Shown: positions 1 to 6,181 of the stretch, one piece after another
How the letters are laid out: each line of letters begins with the position of its first letter
Numbering within the stretch: position 1 is the stretch's first letter
NCBI GenBank assembly: GCA_003520925.1
Contig: DOTV01000218.1
Span: 22,159-30,887, forward strand
Length of the DNA stretch: 8,729 nt
From: Bacteroidales bacterium
GTDB taxonomy: Bacteria > Bacteroidota > Bacteroidia > Bacteroidales > VadinHA17
Direction of reading: 5' to 3'
The notes under the pieces: generated by a model
What the model saw: only the letters and a program-made list of their open reading frames with translations
What the model was told of the DNA's origin: nothing
Database searches by the model: none
Made by a program: the position numbers and the translations under genes

Positions 1-420
1 GACACCTTTCTGCTTTGCCTTAAGGGGAAAAATATGCCCCGGACGGCCAAGATCGGAAGGTCGTGTAGCCGGATTTACAAGCGCATTGATTGTAAGTGCC
101 CTGTCTCTGGCTGAAACGCCGGTTGTCGTTTCAGGACCAAGGAGATCGACAGAAACAGTGAATTGGGTTTCATGAAGTGAGGTATTTGTTCCAACCATCA
201 TATCAAGTTCAAGTTCTTCGCACCTCTCCTCAGGCAGAGCGACACAAATAAGTCCGCGGCCATGTTTAGCCATGAAATTTACGGTTTCCGGCTTAATGAG
301 CTCAGCTGAACAGATGAAATCCCCTTCATTTTCCCTGTCCTCATCATCTACGACCATCAGGAGCTTTCCGTTTCTTATATCATCGATGGCCTCTTCAATC
401 GTATTTAGCTTAATTTTCAT
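1..420 (-). CDS. ribB: 3,4-dihydroxy-2-butanone 4-phosphate synthase (RibB domain), partial at left edge
   Basis: This enzyme converts ribulose 5-phosphate to 3,4-dihydroxy-2-butanone 4-phosphate plus formate, the four-carbon precursor of the riboflavin ring, in the cytoplasm. The 140 visible residues read from an ATG at 420 and run off the window without a stop. Family hallmarks are the acidic metal/substrate loop DDEDREN (residues 25-31), HGRGLICV (53-60), TNTSLHETQFTVSVD (78-92), GVSARDRA (101-108) and RPGHIFPL (126-133). The usual RibB domain has about 200 residues, so roughly a third is missing. In many Bacteroidota this domain is fused to GTP cyclohydrolase II (RibBA), and the window cannot show whether that is so here. 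The start lies 11 bases after the stop of the upstream LptF/LptG permease, so the two are almost certainly co-transcribed. The leader is AT-rich with no Shine-Dalgarno sequence. Confidence 0.96.
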   Translation of the reverse strand, partial: MKIKLNTIEEAIDDIRNGKLLMVVDDEDRENEGDFICSAELIKPETVNFMAKHGRGLICVALPEERCEELELDMMVGTNTSLHETQFTVSVDLLGPETTTGVSARDRALTINALVNPATRPSDLGRPGHIFPLKAKQKGV

Positions 421-431
421 GTTTATCAATA

Positions 432-1928
432 TTATTGCCTTTCATTGGCAGTATTGCGCCGTATTCCGAGTATAAAAATCCGGTACAGGTAGTCTTTTAT
501 TTTTTTATAGAAAGCTATGTAAGTGTCAACATTCATAATTACTGAATCAGTTGAAGCTTTATATGTAAGAAACAAACCAACCGGTAAAAGGATGTATGTT
601 GATGCCCACATTCCTGATATCGTGCTGACAAGATTTTCCTCAACCAGTTTCTCTCCTGAAAGTGATATGACGTACCAGATCACAAAAAACAGAATAGAAA
701 TGACAGCGGGTGTTCCTAAGCCTCCTTTCCTTATTATAGCTCCGAGAGGTGCCCCGATAAGGAAGAATACAAGGCAGGCTACCGATAGTGTGAATTTCTT
801 GTTCCAGTTGACCTCATAGCGTTTTATGAATCTGACATCATTATGAAGGATTTCATTCTGCGTGGTCAGATAGTTACTTGCGCTTTTAACATTTGAGACA
901 GCCAGTGAAATAGCTGTCTTTTTCTGAACGGCAATCAACGAATCATAGAGGGCTTTGGTGTCGAAGACCAGCCTGGGTGATGATTCTTCACCCTGCCTTT
1001 CATAATTGTTCTCGTTGAAATTTCTACCGGTGTACAAAAGCGATGTTGAGTATTCCCTGAAGTTGTCATCAACACGATTCTTATATCTTTTATTCATCGA
1101 ATCAATTTCATGGGTGAGCTGGGCTATATTCTTCATCGCCGAGTTGGTCTTGAAGAGATCTATCTCGGTTCGTTCCAGATCGAATCCTGAAAGTGATACC
1201 ACCAGGGTCTGCTCTTTAAATACATCTTTTCTGAAAGGGTATTTTTTTTCTGACCGGCCAGGATCCTGCTCAGGCATTTCAGCGTAAGAATAGCCATTGT
1301 ACAGCACCATTGACATGGCTGTTTCATCGGGGCTTACTCTCATATAACCAGAGTCGGCATAAATCACATCGCTGTTTCCCTTGCTTTTGCGATGATCATA
1401 TATGAATACTTTATCGAGCCGGTTTGTGGCAGGATCTTTTGAAGTTACTTTTATACTGAATCCGTCAATATCATTGTTGAAAGTTCCGGCCTGGAGATTT
1501 ATGTCAGGGCGTTTCCGTCGAATATCCTGAAGAAGGGTCCTTGCCTGCCTGTTGGAGTAGGGTAGAACATTGTTGGAAAAGAAAAAGGAAACCACACAGA
1601 TCGCGGAGATTAATATGACAAGAGGTCTCATGATTCTTCCCAATGGTATACCTGATGATTTGAGTGCCGTAAGTTCACTGTATTCACCCATATTGCCGAA
1701 TGTCATCAGTGAAGCAAGAAGAATGGCAAGAGGAAGAGCCATCGGGACAAATGTAAGCGAGAACTGGAAAATGAGTTCTGCTACTATCCCTATCTCCAGA
1801 CCCTTACCGGCAAGTTCATCGACATACATCCATAGGAATTGAAGGATGAGGATGATAAGAACGATGAAGAATGTCAGAATAAGCGGTCCTATAAAGGATC
1901 TTAAGACAAATAAATCGAGTTTCTTCAA
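432..1928 (-). CDS. LptF/LptG (YjgP/YjgQ) family permease
   Basis: This is an inner-membrane permease of the LptB2FG type, which extracts lipopolysaccharide from the inner membrane and passes it to the periplasmic bridge. Counting from the most upstream TTG at 1952 (506 aa), hydrophobic segments lie near residues 20-42, 60-85, 108-128, 385-403, 412-430 and 445-465. This is the six-helix layout with a periplasmic domain between helices 3 and 4. Family marks are the cytoplasmic coupling stretch GEYSELTALKSSGIPLGRI (89-107) and the helix-4/loop stretch FLIGAPLGAIIRKGGLG (397-413). The protein is longer than the roughly 360-residue E. coli proteins because of a polar, partly helical insertion around residues 265-380, typical of Bacteroidota members. 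I place the start at TTG 1928 (MKKLDLFVLRSF), since a TAnnTTTG promoter box covers the 1952 TTG. LptF and LptG cannot be told apart from this alone. It is followed 11 bases later by ribB. Confidence 0.92.
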   Translation of the reverse strand: MKKLDLFVLRSFIGPLILTFFIVLIILILQFLWMYVDELAGKGLEIGIVAELIFQFSLTFVPMALPLAILLASLMTFGNMGEYSELTALKSSGIPLGRIMRPLVILISAICVVSFFFSNNVLPYSNRQARTLLQDIRRKRPDINLQAGTFNNDIDGFSIKVTSKDPATNRLDKVFIYDHRKSKGNSDVIYADSGYMRVSPDETAMSMVLYNGYSYAEMPEQDPGRSEKKYPFRKDVFKEQTLVVSLSGFDLERTEIDLFKTNSAMKNIAQLTHEIDSMNKRYKNRVDDNFREYSTSLLYTGRNFNENNYERQGEESSPRLVFDTKALYDSLIAVQKKTAISLAVSNVKSASNYLTTQNEILHNDVRFIKRYEVNWNKKFTLSVACLVFFLIGAPLGAIIRKGGLGTPAVISILFFVIWYVISLSGEKLVEENLVSTISGMWASTYILLPVGLFLTYKASTDSVIMNVDTYIAFYKKIKDYLYRIFILGIRRNTANERQ

Positions 1929-1949
1929 TACCCTTGATTTTTCAACCCG

Positions 1950-1957
1950 CAAAGGTA
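1950..1957 (-). promoter_or_regulatory. Bacteroidota -7 box (TACCTTTG) for the permease-ribB operon
   Basis: The minus strand reads TACCTTTG, an exact match to the Bacteroidota sigma-factor -7 consensus TAnnTTTG. A transcript starting a few bases downstream would begin near 1943-1945 and give a leader of about 15 bases to the TTG at 1928. The TTG at 1952 lies within the box itself and could not be translated from this promoter. No clean TTTG -33 element is visible at the expected distance, only a T-rich stretch near 1980-1984. Confidence 0.6.
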
Positions 1958-2054
1958 CGGTTTTTTGGTTATTTATTCTAAAAGTCCAGAATTGTATTTT
2001 GCAGAATCGCCGACCTTGTTTTATTATTATAAATTATTAGTTAATAGCCTGGAT

Positions 2055-2663
2055 TCAGACCTTCAGCGAGCCGCGGAACCCTCTCGCACCATAGTAAGAT
2101 TCTGCACCATTGTGATATACGAAGACATGGTCATAACGGCGATCGCAAAAGAGTGCACCGCCGAGATTTCTGATCACGGTGGGTGTTTTCACCCAGCTCG
2201 AAGTTTTTCTATCGAAACTTCCAAGTCTCTGCAATTCTCGGTATTGCTCTTCTGTCAATAGTTCAATGCCCATGTTATCTGCCATATCCATGGCGTTATC
2301 TTCCGGCTTATGTTCTTTCCTTGATTCAAGGCCCTGGCGGTCGTAACAAATGCTTCTTCGGCCTTCAGGACTTTCTGCTGAACAATCGTAAAAAACATAA
2401 TCGCCAGTCTTAACATCAATACCAACTACATCCGGTTCTCCACCAGTTCTTTCCATCTCATTGAGTGACCAGAGTTTTTCTCCCGCAGACGGCTTATCCA
2501 GTTTGGCTTGTATACTGATCCATTCGATACCTTTGTGACGGTTCATGTTTTTCTCAAAACGGGCTTTCAATACTTTCAGCAGTGCTTCGCGCTGTGAAGG
2601 TGACAATGTCTTTTTTGCTTCAATGTCTGACATGGTTTTACAAGTTAAGAAAACATGATTCAT
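2055..2663 (-). CDS. DUF4256 family protein
   Basis: The 202-residue soluble protein has no signal peptide or membrane segment. From recalled family sequences it matches the DUF4256 family along its length. Recognisable stretches are LSPSQREALLKVLKARFEKNM (residues 21-41, given here only as landmark), EKLWSLNEMERTGGEPDVV (62-80), FYDCSAESPEGRRSICYDR (91-109), IELLTEEQYRELQRLGSFD (132-150) and the C-terminal GGALFCDRRYDHVFVYHNGA. The function of this family is not established, and I assign none. The gene could start at ATG 2663 or at ATG 2633 (MSDIEAKK); the first 10 residues look unlike the family and may be untranslated. A perfect TAnnTTTG box 29 bases upstream of 2663 suggests its own transcript rather than dependence on the preceding gene, which ends only 46 bases upstream. 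Confidence 0.9.
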   Translation of the reverse strand: MNHVFLTCKTMSDIEAKKTLSPSQREALLKVLKARFEKNMNRHKGIEWISIQAKLDKPSAGEKLWSLNEMERTGGEPDVVGIDVKTGDYVFYDCSAESPEGRRSICYDRQGLESRKEHKPEDNAMDMADNMGIELLTEEQYRELQRLGSFDRKTSSWVKTPTVIRNLGGALFCDRRYDHVFVYHNGAESYYGARGFRGSLKV

Positions 2664-2691
2664 GTTTATAGTTAATATAATAACAGATTAT

Positions 2692-2699
2692 CAAAGGTA
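2692..2699 (-). promoter_or_regulatory. Bacteroidota -7 box (TACCTTTG) for the DUF4256 gene
   Basis: The minus strand reads TACCTTTG, identical to the box in front of the LptF/LptG permease and an exact match to TAnnTTTG. It sits in the 46-base gap behind the MORN-repeat gene. A transcript start near 2686 would leave a leader of about 22 bases to ATG 2663 or 52 to ATG 2633. No TTTG -33 element is evident. Confidence 0.55.
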
Positions 2700-2709
2700 T
2701 TGTTGATGC

Positions 2710-2991
2710 TCATTTGTTCTTAATTACCTTGTTATTCTCAAATTCTTCCTGGTATTCAATTTTATCATCTTTACCGTAACGGATCATTGATCCATTTTTT
2801 TTACTATTCCTGAAGTTTGCAATCTGCCATAATTGTCCGGTTTCCCTGTAAAAGGTCCATTCCCCTTCCATTAAGTTATTAATAAATGGTCCCTGAGCTT
2901 TAATTTTACCATTTTTGTAGAAAAAGGTAAGCTTTTCACCGGTCATCGAATAAACTGGTTGTCCGTTTGTATAAAGTTTCTTTTCAAGCAT
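2710..2991 (-). CDS. MORN-variant repeat protein (YwqK-like)
   Basis: This small 93-residue protein is built almost entirely of MORN_2-type repeats, the pattern used by proteins annotated as YwqK-family antitoxins. Three units are visible: about residues 20-41 (FFYKNGKIKAQGPF), 42-65 (GEWTFYRETGQLWQIANF) and 66-88 (GSMIRYGKDDKIEYQEEF). Each has the G-x-W/M-x-x-Y core followed by G-x-L/I and an aromatic. There is no signal peptide, so it is probably cytoplasmic. The YwqK antitoxin label rests on weak family precedent. There is no toxin-like partner next to it, since its neighbours are a TrpF-like enzyme and a DUF4256 protein, so I do not call a toxin-antitoxin pair. It starts at ATG 2991, 95 bases after the TrpF-like stop, a gap that holds a hairpin and a palindrome. 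Confidence 0.8.
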   Translation of the reverse strand: MLEKKLYTNGQPVYSMTGEKLTFFYKNGKIKAQGPFINNLMEGEWTFYRETGQLWQIANFRNSKKNGSMIRYGKDDKIEYQEEFENNKVIKNK

Positions 2992-3010
2992 ATTGCTGAT
3001 TTTATTGTAT

Positions 3011-3022
3011 TTACGTACGTAA
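3011..3022. other. Perfect 12-base palindrome TTACGTACGTAA upstream of the MORN gene
   Basis: TTACGTACGTAA is a perfect inverted repeat with no spacer, 20-31 bases upstream of the MORN-gene start codon. Its position is right for an operator or a leader element. The only nearby promoter-like string is TACATTTT on the minus strand (3033-3026), one mismatch from TAnnTTTG, which would put the palindrome at or just after the transcript start. No regulator can be named. Confidence 0.35.
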
Positions 3023-3056
3023 TAGAAAATGTACGCAGTGATCTCCTTGGTTCAGG

Positions 3057-3075
3057 CAGACCCAAGTTCGGTCTG
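3057..3075 (-). other. Hairpin after the TrpF-like gene
   Basis: CAGACC (3057-3062) and GGTCTG (3070-3075) form a six-pair stem with a seven-base loop, starting 11 bases beyond the TrpF-like stop codon. No T-run follows, so a classical intrinsic terminator is not supported. It could be a weak terminator or 3'-end stabiliser separating the RsgA/TrpF-like unit from the MORN gene. Confidence 0.3.
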
Positions 3076-3086
3076 ATTACTTTTAA

Positions 3087-3743
3087 TCAAACATCATTTA
3101 TCGCGTTTTTGATAAAGTAACTAAGCTTGTATTTGTCAAGCGCCCCATTTGTTCTGACACCACTGCAAACATCAATAGCATATGGTTGTACTTCTTCGAT
3201 TGCCTGTCTGATGTTTTCAGGTTTCAGCCCTCCTGCCAGGATAACCGGGCATTTTGCATTTTCACGAATCTGTCTGCTTAATTTCCAGTTATGAATCCTG
3301 CCGGTACCTCCCAATTCCTTTATTTTCAAGTTAGGGTTTCCGCTATCGAGCAATAACGCGTCAACTCTTCCTGAAAGTCTTATTGCCAGTTCGACCGATT
3401 CTGAACTGATAACATGAATTACCTGAACCAGCTTGACTGAGGGCAAAGTTTCCCTGATTTGAGAGTAGGTTCCCTCTGACAGTAAATCGACAATTTGAAT
3501 TGTATTTGTATTGGTTCTACCGTGATGTTTAATTATCTTCTCTGCTGAAGTTTCGCTTGTCAGGAGGAAAGTCCCGACCAATGGTGGAACAGCTTGAGCA
3601 ATTTGTCTGATTAATTCATCAGGGATTGGCCCCGGTCCGCTGGGCATTTTTGCGACAAGGCCGATAGCATCAGCGCCAGCCGCGATTGCTGTTTTTGCTT
3701 CGTCAATGCTGCTGATACAACAGATTTTAATACGTATTCTCAT
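3087..3743 (-). CDS. Divergent TrpF-like (phosphoribosylanthranilate isomerase family) protein
   Basis: This 218-residue single-domain (beta/alpha)8-barrel protein belongs to the phosphoribosylanthranilate isomerase family. True TrpF catalyses an Amadori rearrangement in tryptophan synthesis. Family features seen are KICC (residues 6-9, the TrpF KICG strand with the catalytic Cys), LLLDS (130-134, with the catalytic Asp), GGTG (145-148), LAGGLKPENI (169-178) and DVCSGV (191-196), the last three being phosphate-binding loops. Differences are marked. The FxxxSPRxV motif, whose Arg binds the anthranilate carboxylate, is replaced by KMPSGPGPI (32-40), and the usual QLHG strand reads IQIVD (82-86). 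No other trp gene is nearby. It follows an RsgA-type GTPase by 43 bases. It may be a paralogue acting on another phosphorylated sugar-amine substrate. The fold is secure and the reaction is not. Confidence 0.85.
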   Translation of the reverse strand: MRIRIKICCISSIDEAKTAIAAGADAIGLVAKMPSGPGPIPDELIRQIAQAVPPLVGTFLLTSETSAEKIIKHHGRTNTNTIQIVDLLSEGTYSQIRETLPSVKLVQVIHVISSESVELAIRLSGRVDALLLDSGNPNLKIKELGGTGRIHNWKLSRQIRENAKCPVILAGGLKPENIRQAIEEVQPYAIDVCSGVRTNGALDKYKLSYFIKNAINDV

Positions 3744-3786
3744 AAGTAAGTCTATTTAGGATCAGTAACTTGCGATTAGGACAGAC

Positions 3787-4860
3787 TTAATATTCTTTTC
3801 TTTTGACCTTGTAATAGTTCTTTATCATCTTTCCGAACACTTTGTCTTTTTTACGTTTTTCGGCAACAGTGGTTTGAAATCTTTCCTGTTCTTTTTGAAT
3901 TTTCTGATAATTGTCATACGAATGTTTGTCGACAGCGCCATTGTTCAGAGCCTCAATAACCGCACACCCGGCTTCATTAATATGCTTACAGTCAGGAAAT
4001 TTGCACATAAGCGAGATGTTTAAGATATCCTGAAAAGTTGTTTTAATTCCCTCAATGTTATCGGTCATTCCCAGTTCTTTCATTCCCGGGGTATCGATTA
4101 TAATTCCCCCGTTTTCCAGAACAAATAATTCACGGTGGTCAGTAATGTGCCTTCCTTTATTTGTGCTATGACTTATATGTCCGGTTTTTAAAATATTCTT
4201 CTTTAACAAGTTATTTATCAGGGTTGATTTACCAACACCTGATGATCCTACTACACAATATGTTTTACCGGTCTGTATAAAATTCAATATCTGGTCAAGT
4301 CCTTCAAGAGTCATGTTACTAAGAAGGATAAACTTTACTTTCCTGTCTCTTTTTTTTAGGTTGATTATTGCGTCCTGAATTTCTTTTTCAGTGGACAAAT
4401 CAATCTTGCTAATGACCAGAACTGGTTCAATGTTAGCGGAATAACAGATCGTCAGATACCGTTCAAGTCTGTTAATACTGAAATTGTTATTTATTGACTG
4501 AATAATAAAAGCCACATCAATATTGGTCGATATTATTTGTATTTCTCCAGATTTGCCAATAGCTTGTCTTTCAAGGATTGATTTTCGCGGAAGAATTTTG
4601 TGAATGATTGCCTGATCTGCGTCATAGGTAGTAATTGCTACCCAGTCTCCTACTGCAGGGTAATCAGCTCTTGAGTTTGCCGAGAATCTCAGGTTACCTG
4701 TAATTTCAGCTTCAAATTCATTATTCCCGTCAGAGACAACATATCTTTCCCGATGTTCCTGAGTCACTCTGGCAATTGAAAAGTTTGAAGGTACCGTGTC
4801 TTTAACAAAGTCAGACAGATCTTCAGTAAAGCCAATGTCGTAGAGATTCATTTTAGACAC
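3787..4860 (-). CDS. rsgA: RsgA-type ribosome small subunit-dependent GTPase (circularly permuted)
   Basis: RsgA is a GTPase that binds the 30S subunit late in assembly and helps release maturation factors. Counting from GTG 4860 (357 aa), an N-terminal OB-like domain (about 30-100) precedes a circularly permuted GTPase domain. Its motifs come in the order G4 SKID (151-154), G1 GSSGVGKST (205-213) and G3 DTPGM (256-260), with the switch region NKGRHIT (234-240) between G1 and G3. The zinc site is C286, C291, H293 and C299, followed by a basic C-terminal helix rich in Lys/Arg. The N-terminus (MNLYDIGFTEDL) and the length are those of a longer RsgA subtype, often present beside a canonical copy of about 310 residues. 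The ATG at 4851 is at least as likely a start as the GTG at 4860. The TrpF-like gene starts 43 bases after its stop, which suggests a shared transcript. Confidence 0.94.
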   Translation of the reverse strand: MSKMNLYDIGFTEDLSDFVKDTVPSNFSIARVTQEHRERYVVSDGNNEFEAEITGNLRFSANSRADYPAVGDWVAITTYDADQAIIHKILPRKSILERQAIGKSGEIQIISTNIDVAFIIQSINNNFSINRLERYLTICYSANIEPVLVISKIDLSTEKEIQDAIINLKKRDRKVKFILLSNMTLEGLDQILNFIQTGKTYCVVGSSGVGKSTLINNLLKKNILKTGHISHSTNKGRHITDHRELFVLENGGIIIDTPGMKELGMTDNIEGIKTTFQDILNISLMCKFPDCKHINEAGCAVIEALNNGAVDKHSYDNYQKIQKEQERFQTTVAEKRKKDKVFGKMIKNYYKVKRKEY

Positions 4861-4895
4861 TATTTGATTACCCGGAAATTTTTATTTTTATCATA

Positions 4896-4903
4896 TAAAT
4901 ATA
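4896..4903 (-). promoter_or_regulatory. Possible -7 box (TATATTTA) for rsgA
   Basis: The minus strand reads TATATTTA, one mismatch from TAnnTTTG, and lies 44 bases upstream of the ATG at 4851. The surrounding sequence is very AT-rich, so chance matches are likely, and no -33 partner is clear. It is the best candidate in the 232-base spacer upstream of rsgA. Confidence 0.25.
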
Positions 4904-4950
4904 TCTGATTTTTTGCAATTGGACGACTAACCCTTTTTGCCAGCCAGCAG

Positions 4951-4966
4951 TTGGACTATAGTGCAA
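4951..4966. other. Imperfect palindrome TTGgACTATAGTgCAA
   Basis: A 16-base inverted repeat with seven of eight pairs matched and a perfect ACTATAGT core lies about 90-115 bases upstream of rsgA, beyond the lipoprotein stop. The symmetry is operator-like, but there is no second copy in the window and no known regulator motif is recognised. Confidence 0.2.
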
Positions 4967-4973
4967 ATCCTGC

Positions 4974-5010
4974 CGGGGGTGAATGCAAAAATCATTAAAG
5001 TCAGCCCCCG
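4974..5010. other. G/C-rich stem in the rsgA upstream spacer
   Basis: CGGGGGTGA (4974-4982) can pair with TCA-g-CCCCCG (5001-5010): nine pairs with one bulged base around an 18-base loop. It stands out in an AT-rich spacer. On the minus strand it lies about 80 bases beyond the small lipoprotein's stop and has no T-run after it, so it is not a standard terminator. A structured leader or a degraded repeat is possible. Confidence 0.25.
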
Positions 5011-5092
5011 CAACCAGGATCTTTATAATTATTGCGATGTAGTCAGCACATAGATTTTTCGCGAGAGATATTCGAGCCGTTTTGGTTTTGAG

Positions 5093-5488
5093 TTAATTTT
5101 CCTCCGAAACATATGAAACCTTAAGGAAATTTGGATCTAATGATTGAATGTCTAGTTTGTATTTGGTGTTTCCTCCCCAGTATCCGACGCTTATCTGTAT
5201 CAGTGTGTCATTTATAATATTCCATGTACCTGGATATTCTGCATAGGAAATTGGAGGAGTTCCGCACCACCCTGAGTTCTTTTTTTCTGTCATGGTTCCA
5301 TCACTGTTAAATTTATAACAATGATTCTCAGTAAACTCATTACTGCGGATAAAGACATTGTCATTTTCGTTATAATCGGAATAATTCCAGGTGCCTATAA
5401 GTAGATTGCCAGGATCGATTTGAATGTTATCTTTAGAACATCCAATTGAGATAAATAGCAGGGTACAAATAATTATCAAATTTTTCAT
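5093..5488 (-). CDS. Small lipocalin-like lipoprotein with surface-export-like signal
   Basis: This predicted lipoprotein has 131 residues. The N-terminus MKNLIIICTLLFISIGC is a short positively charged, hydrophobic signal ending in a lipobox-like SIGC, with Cys17 as the lipid anchor. The residues after the Cys are SKDN, resembling the S-K-D/E-D/E lipoprotein export signal that sends Bacteroidota lipoproteins to the cell surface. The mature part shows the pattern of small lipocalin-like domains: LIGTWNY (30-36), FNSDGTMTEK (60-69) and later GTWNI with alternating hydrophobic strands (DTLIQISV, YKLDIQSL, FLKVSYV). No enzyme motif is seen and the ligand is unknown. The start is ATG 5488. The gene follows another lipoprotein by 63 bases but has its own promoter, nearly the same as that gene's. 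Confidence 0.82.
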   Translation of the reverse strand: MKNLIIICTLLFISIGCSKDNIQIDPGNLLIGTWNYSDYNENDNVFIRSNEFTENHCYKFNSDGTMTEKKNSGWCGTPPISYAEYPGTWNIINDTLIQISVGYWGGNTKYKLDIQSLDPNFLKVSYVSEEN

Positions 5489-5510
5489 AAGGTAGTTTCC
5501 GGACAGGGCA

Positions 5511-5539
5511 CAAATATTATACCAATCGTTTAAAGTAAA
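5511..5539 (-). promoter_or_regulatory. Promoter of the lipocalin-like lipoprotein gene
   Basis: The minus strand has TTTA (5539-5536), then 17 bases, then AATATTTG (5518-5511), one mismatch from the Bacteroidota TAnnTTTG -7 box, preceded by TAT. The box ends 22 bases before the ATG at 5488. The 16 bases 5509-5524 are identical to those in front of the neighbouring lipoprotein gene (6180-6195), with the same spacing to a TTTR -33 element. Confidence 0.5.
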
Positions 5540-5551
5540 GCATTCTCACTA

Positions 5552-6157
5552 TCACTTGGCTTGTTCAAAATTCATCTTTTTTCGAAAGATTTTTATTTTA
5601 AATTCTCCTTCTGATATTGGCAATAAGCTTCCGGTTGAAGATTCAAGCATACCATTAAATGTACCTGTAAGAATATCATCTGTTTTGTCAGTAATAATAA
5701 AAACACATTTCTGAAGATAATATGCCAGTGAATAGTACGAAGGATCGCCCCAATTCCCACGATATAACGGGTAGAAACATATTTGGGGATACTTTCCGTA
5801 CACCTCAGGCAATGGCTGATTAACAGGCAAAGAATCCAATGAATATCCTGTAAGAAAAATTGCAATTACAAAAATTGAATCAGATCTGAGAATATTAATA
5901 TTATTAACCGGAGTATTCTTAAATTCTCCATATGTGAAAATATTTGATAAACTGTCAACTGGTTGAACTTTTTCTATCTGCTGATCAAATGTTCTGTAAT
6001 AATCACCAAAGTAGGCCCTTATACTTCCCAAAGGTACCGGCGTATTGGGTTTTACATCTTTTTGATGCCGGGGAAGGGGAGGGCTGGAGTATTCAATTGT
6101 AACTTTATCACATGCTGTAATAATAAAGAATAGCGAAATGAACAGATATTTATGCAC
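5552..6157 (-). CDS. Hypothetical lipoprotein
   Basis: This 201-residue predicted lipoprotein is of unrecognised family. MHKYLFISLFFIITAC is a compact signal sequence with a clear ITAC lipobox and Cys16 as the anchor. The next residues, DKVTIEYSS, followed by a Pro-rich linker (PPLPRHQKDVKPNTPVPLG, 26-44), would tether the globular part away from the membrane. The remainder is rich in aromatic residues and beta-strand-like (for example CFYPLYRGNWGDPSYYSLAY near 127-146) and shows no motif I can assign. The start codon is GTG at 6157: an in-frame TAG lies three codons upstream and no other start precedes the signal sequence. The gene has its own promoter and sits 143 bases after the LamG-protein stop, so it need not belong to the SusD/LamG unit. 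Confidence 0.78.
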   Translation of the reverse strand: MHKYLFISLFFIITACDKVTIEYSSPPLPRHQKDVKPNTPVPLGSIRAYFGDYYRTFDQQIEKVQPVDSLSNIFTYGEFKNTPVNNINILRSDSIFVIAIFLTGYSLDSLPVNQPLPEVYGKYPQICFYPLYRGNWGDPSYYSLAYYLQKCVFIITDKTDDILTGTFNGMLESSTGSLLPISEGEFKIKIFRKKMNFEQAK

Positions 6158-6181
6158 GGCTGGCTATTTATTTATCTGACA

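Noticed and set aside
272..2413. Plus-strand open frames within this stretch (for example 523-819, 1006-1287, 1570-1842, 1965-2261)
   Set aside because: They lie antisense to clear ribB, LptF/LptG permease and DUF4256 coding sequence, and their translations show no family motif or plausible domain.
2710..2991. Toxin-antitoxin module around the YwqK-like protein
   Set aside because: The antitoxin label of the family is weakly based, and neither neighbour resembles a toxin: one is a TrpF-like barrel and the other DUF4256, with its own promoter.
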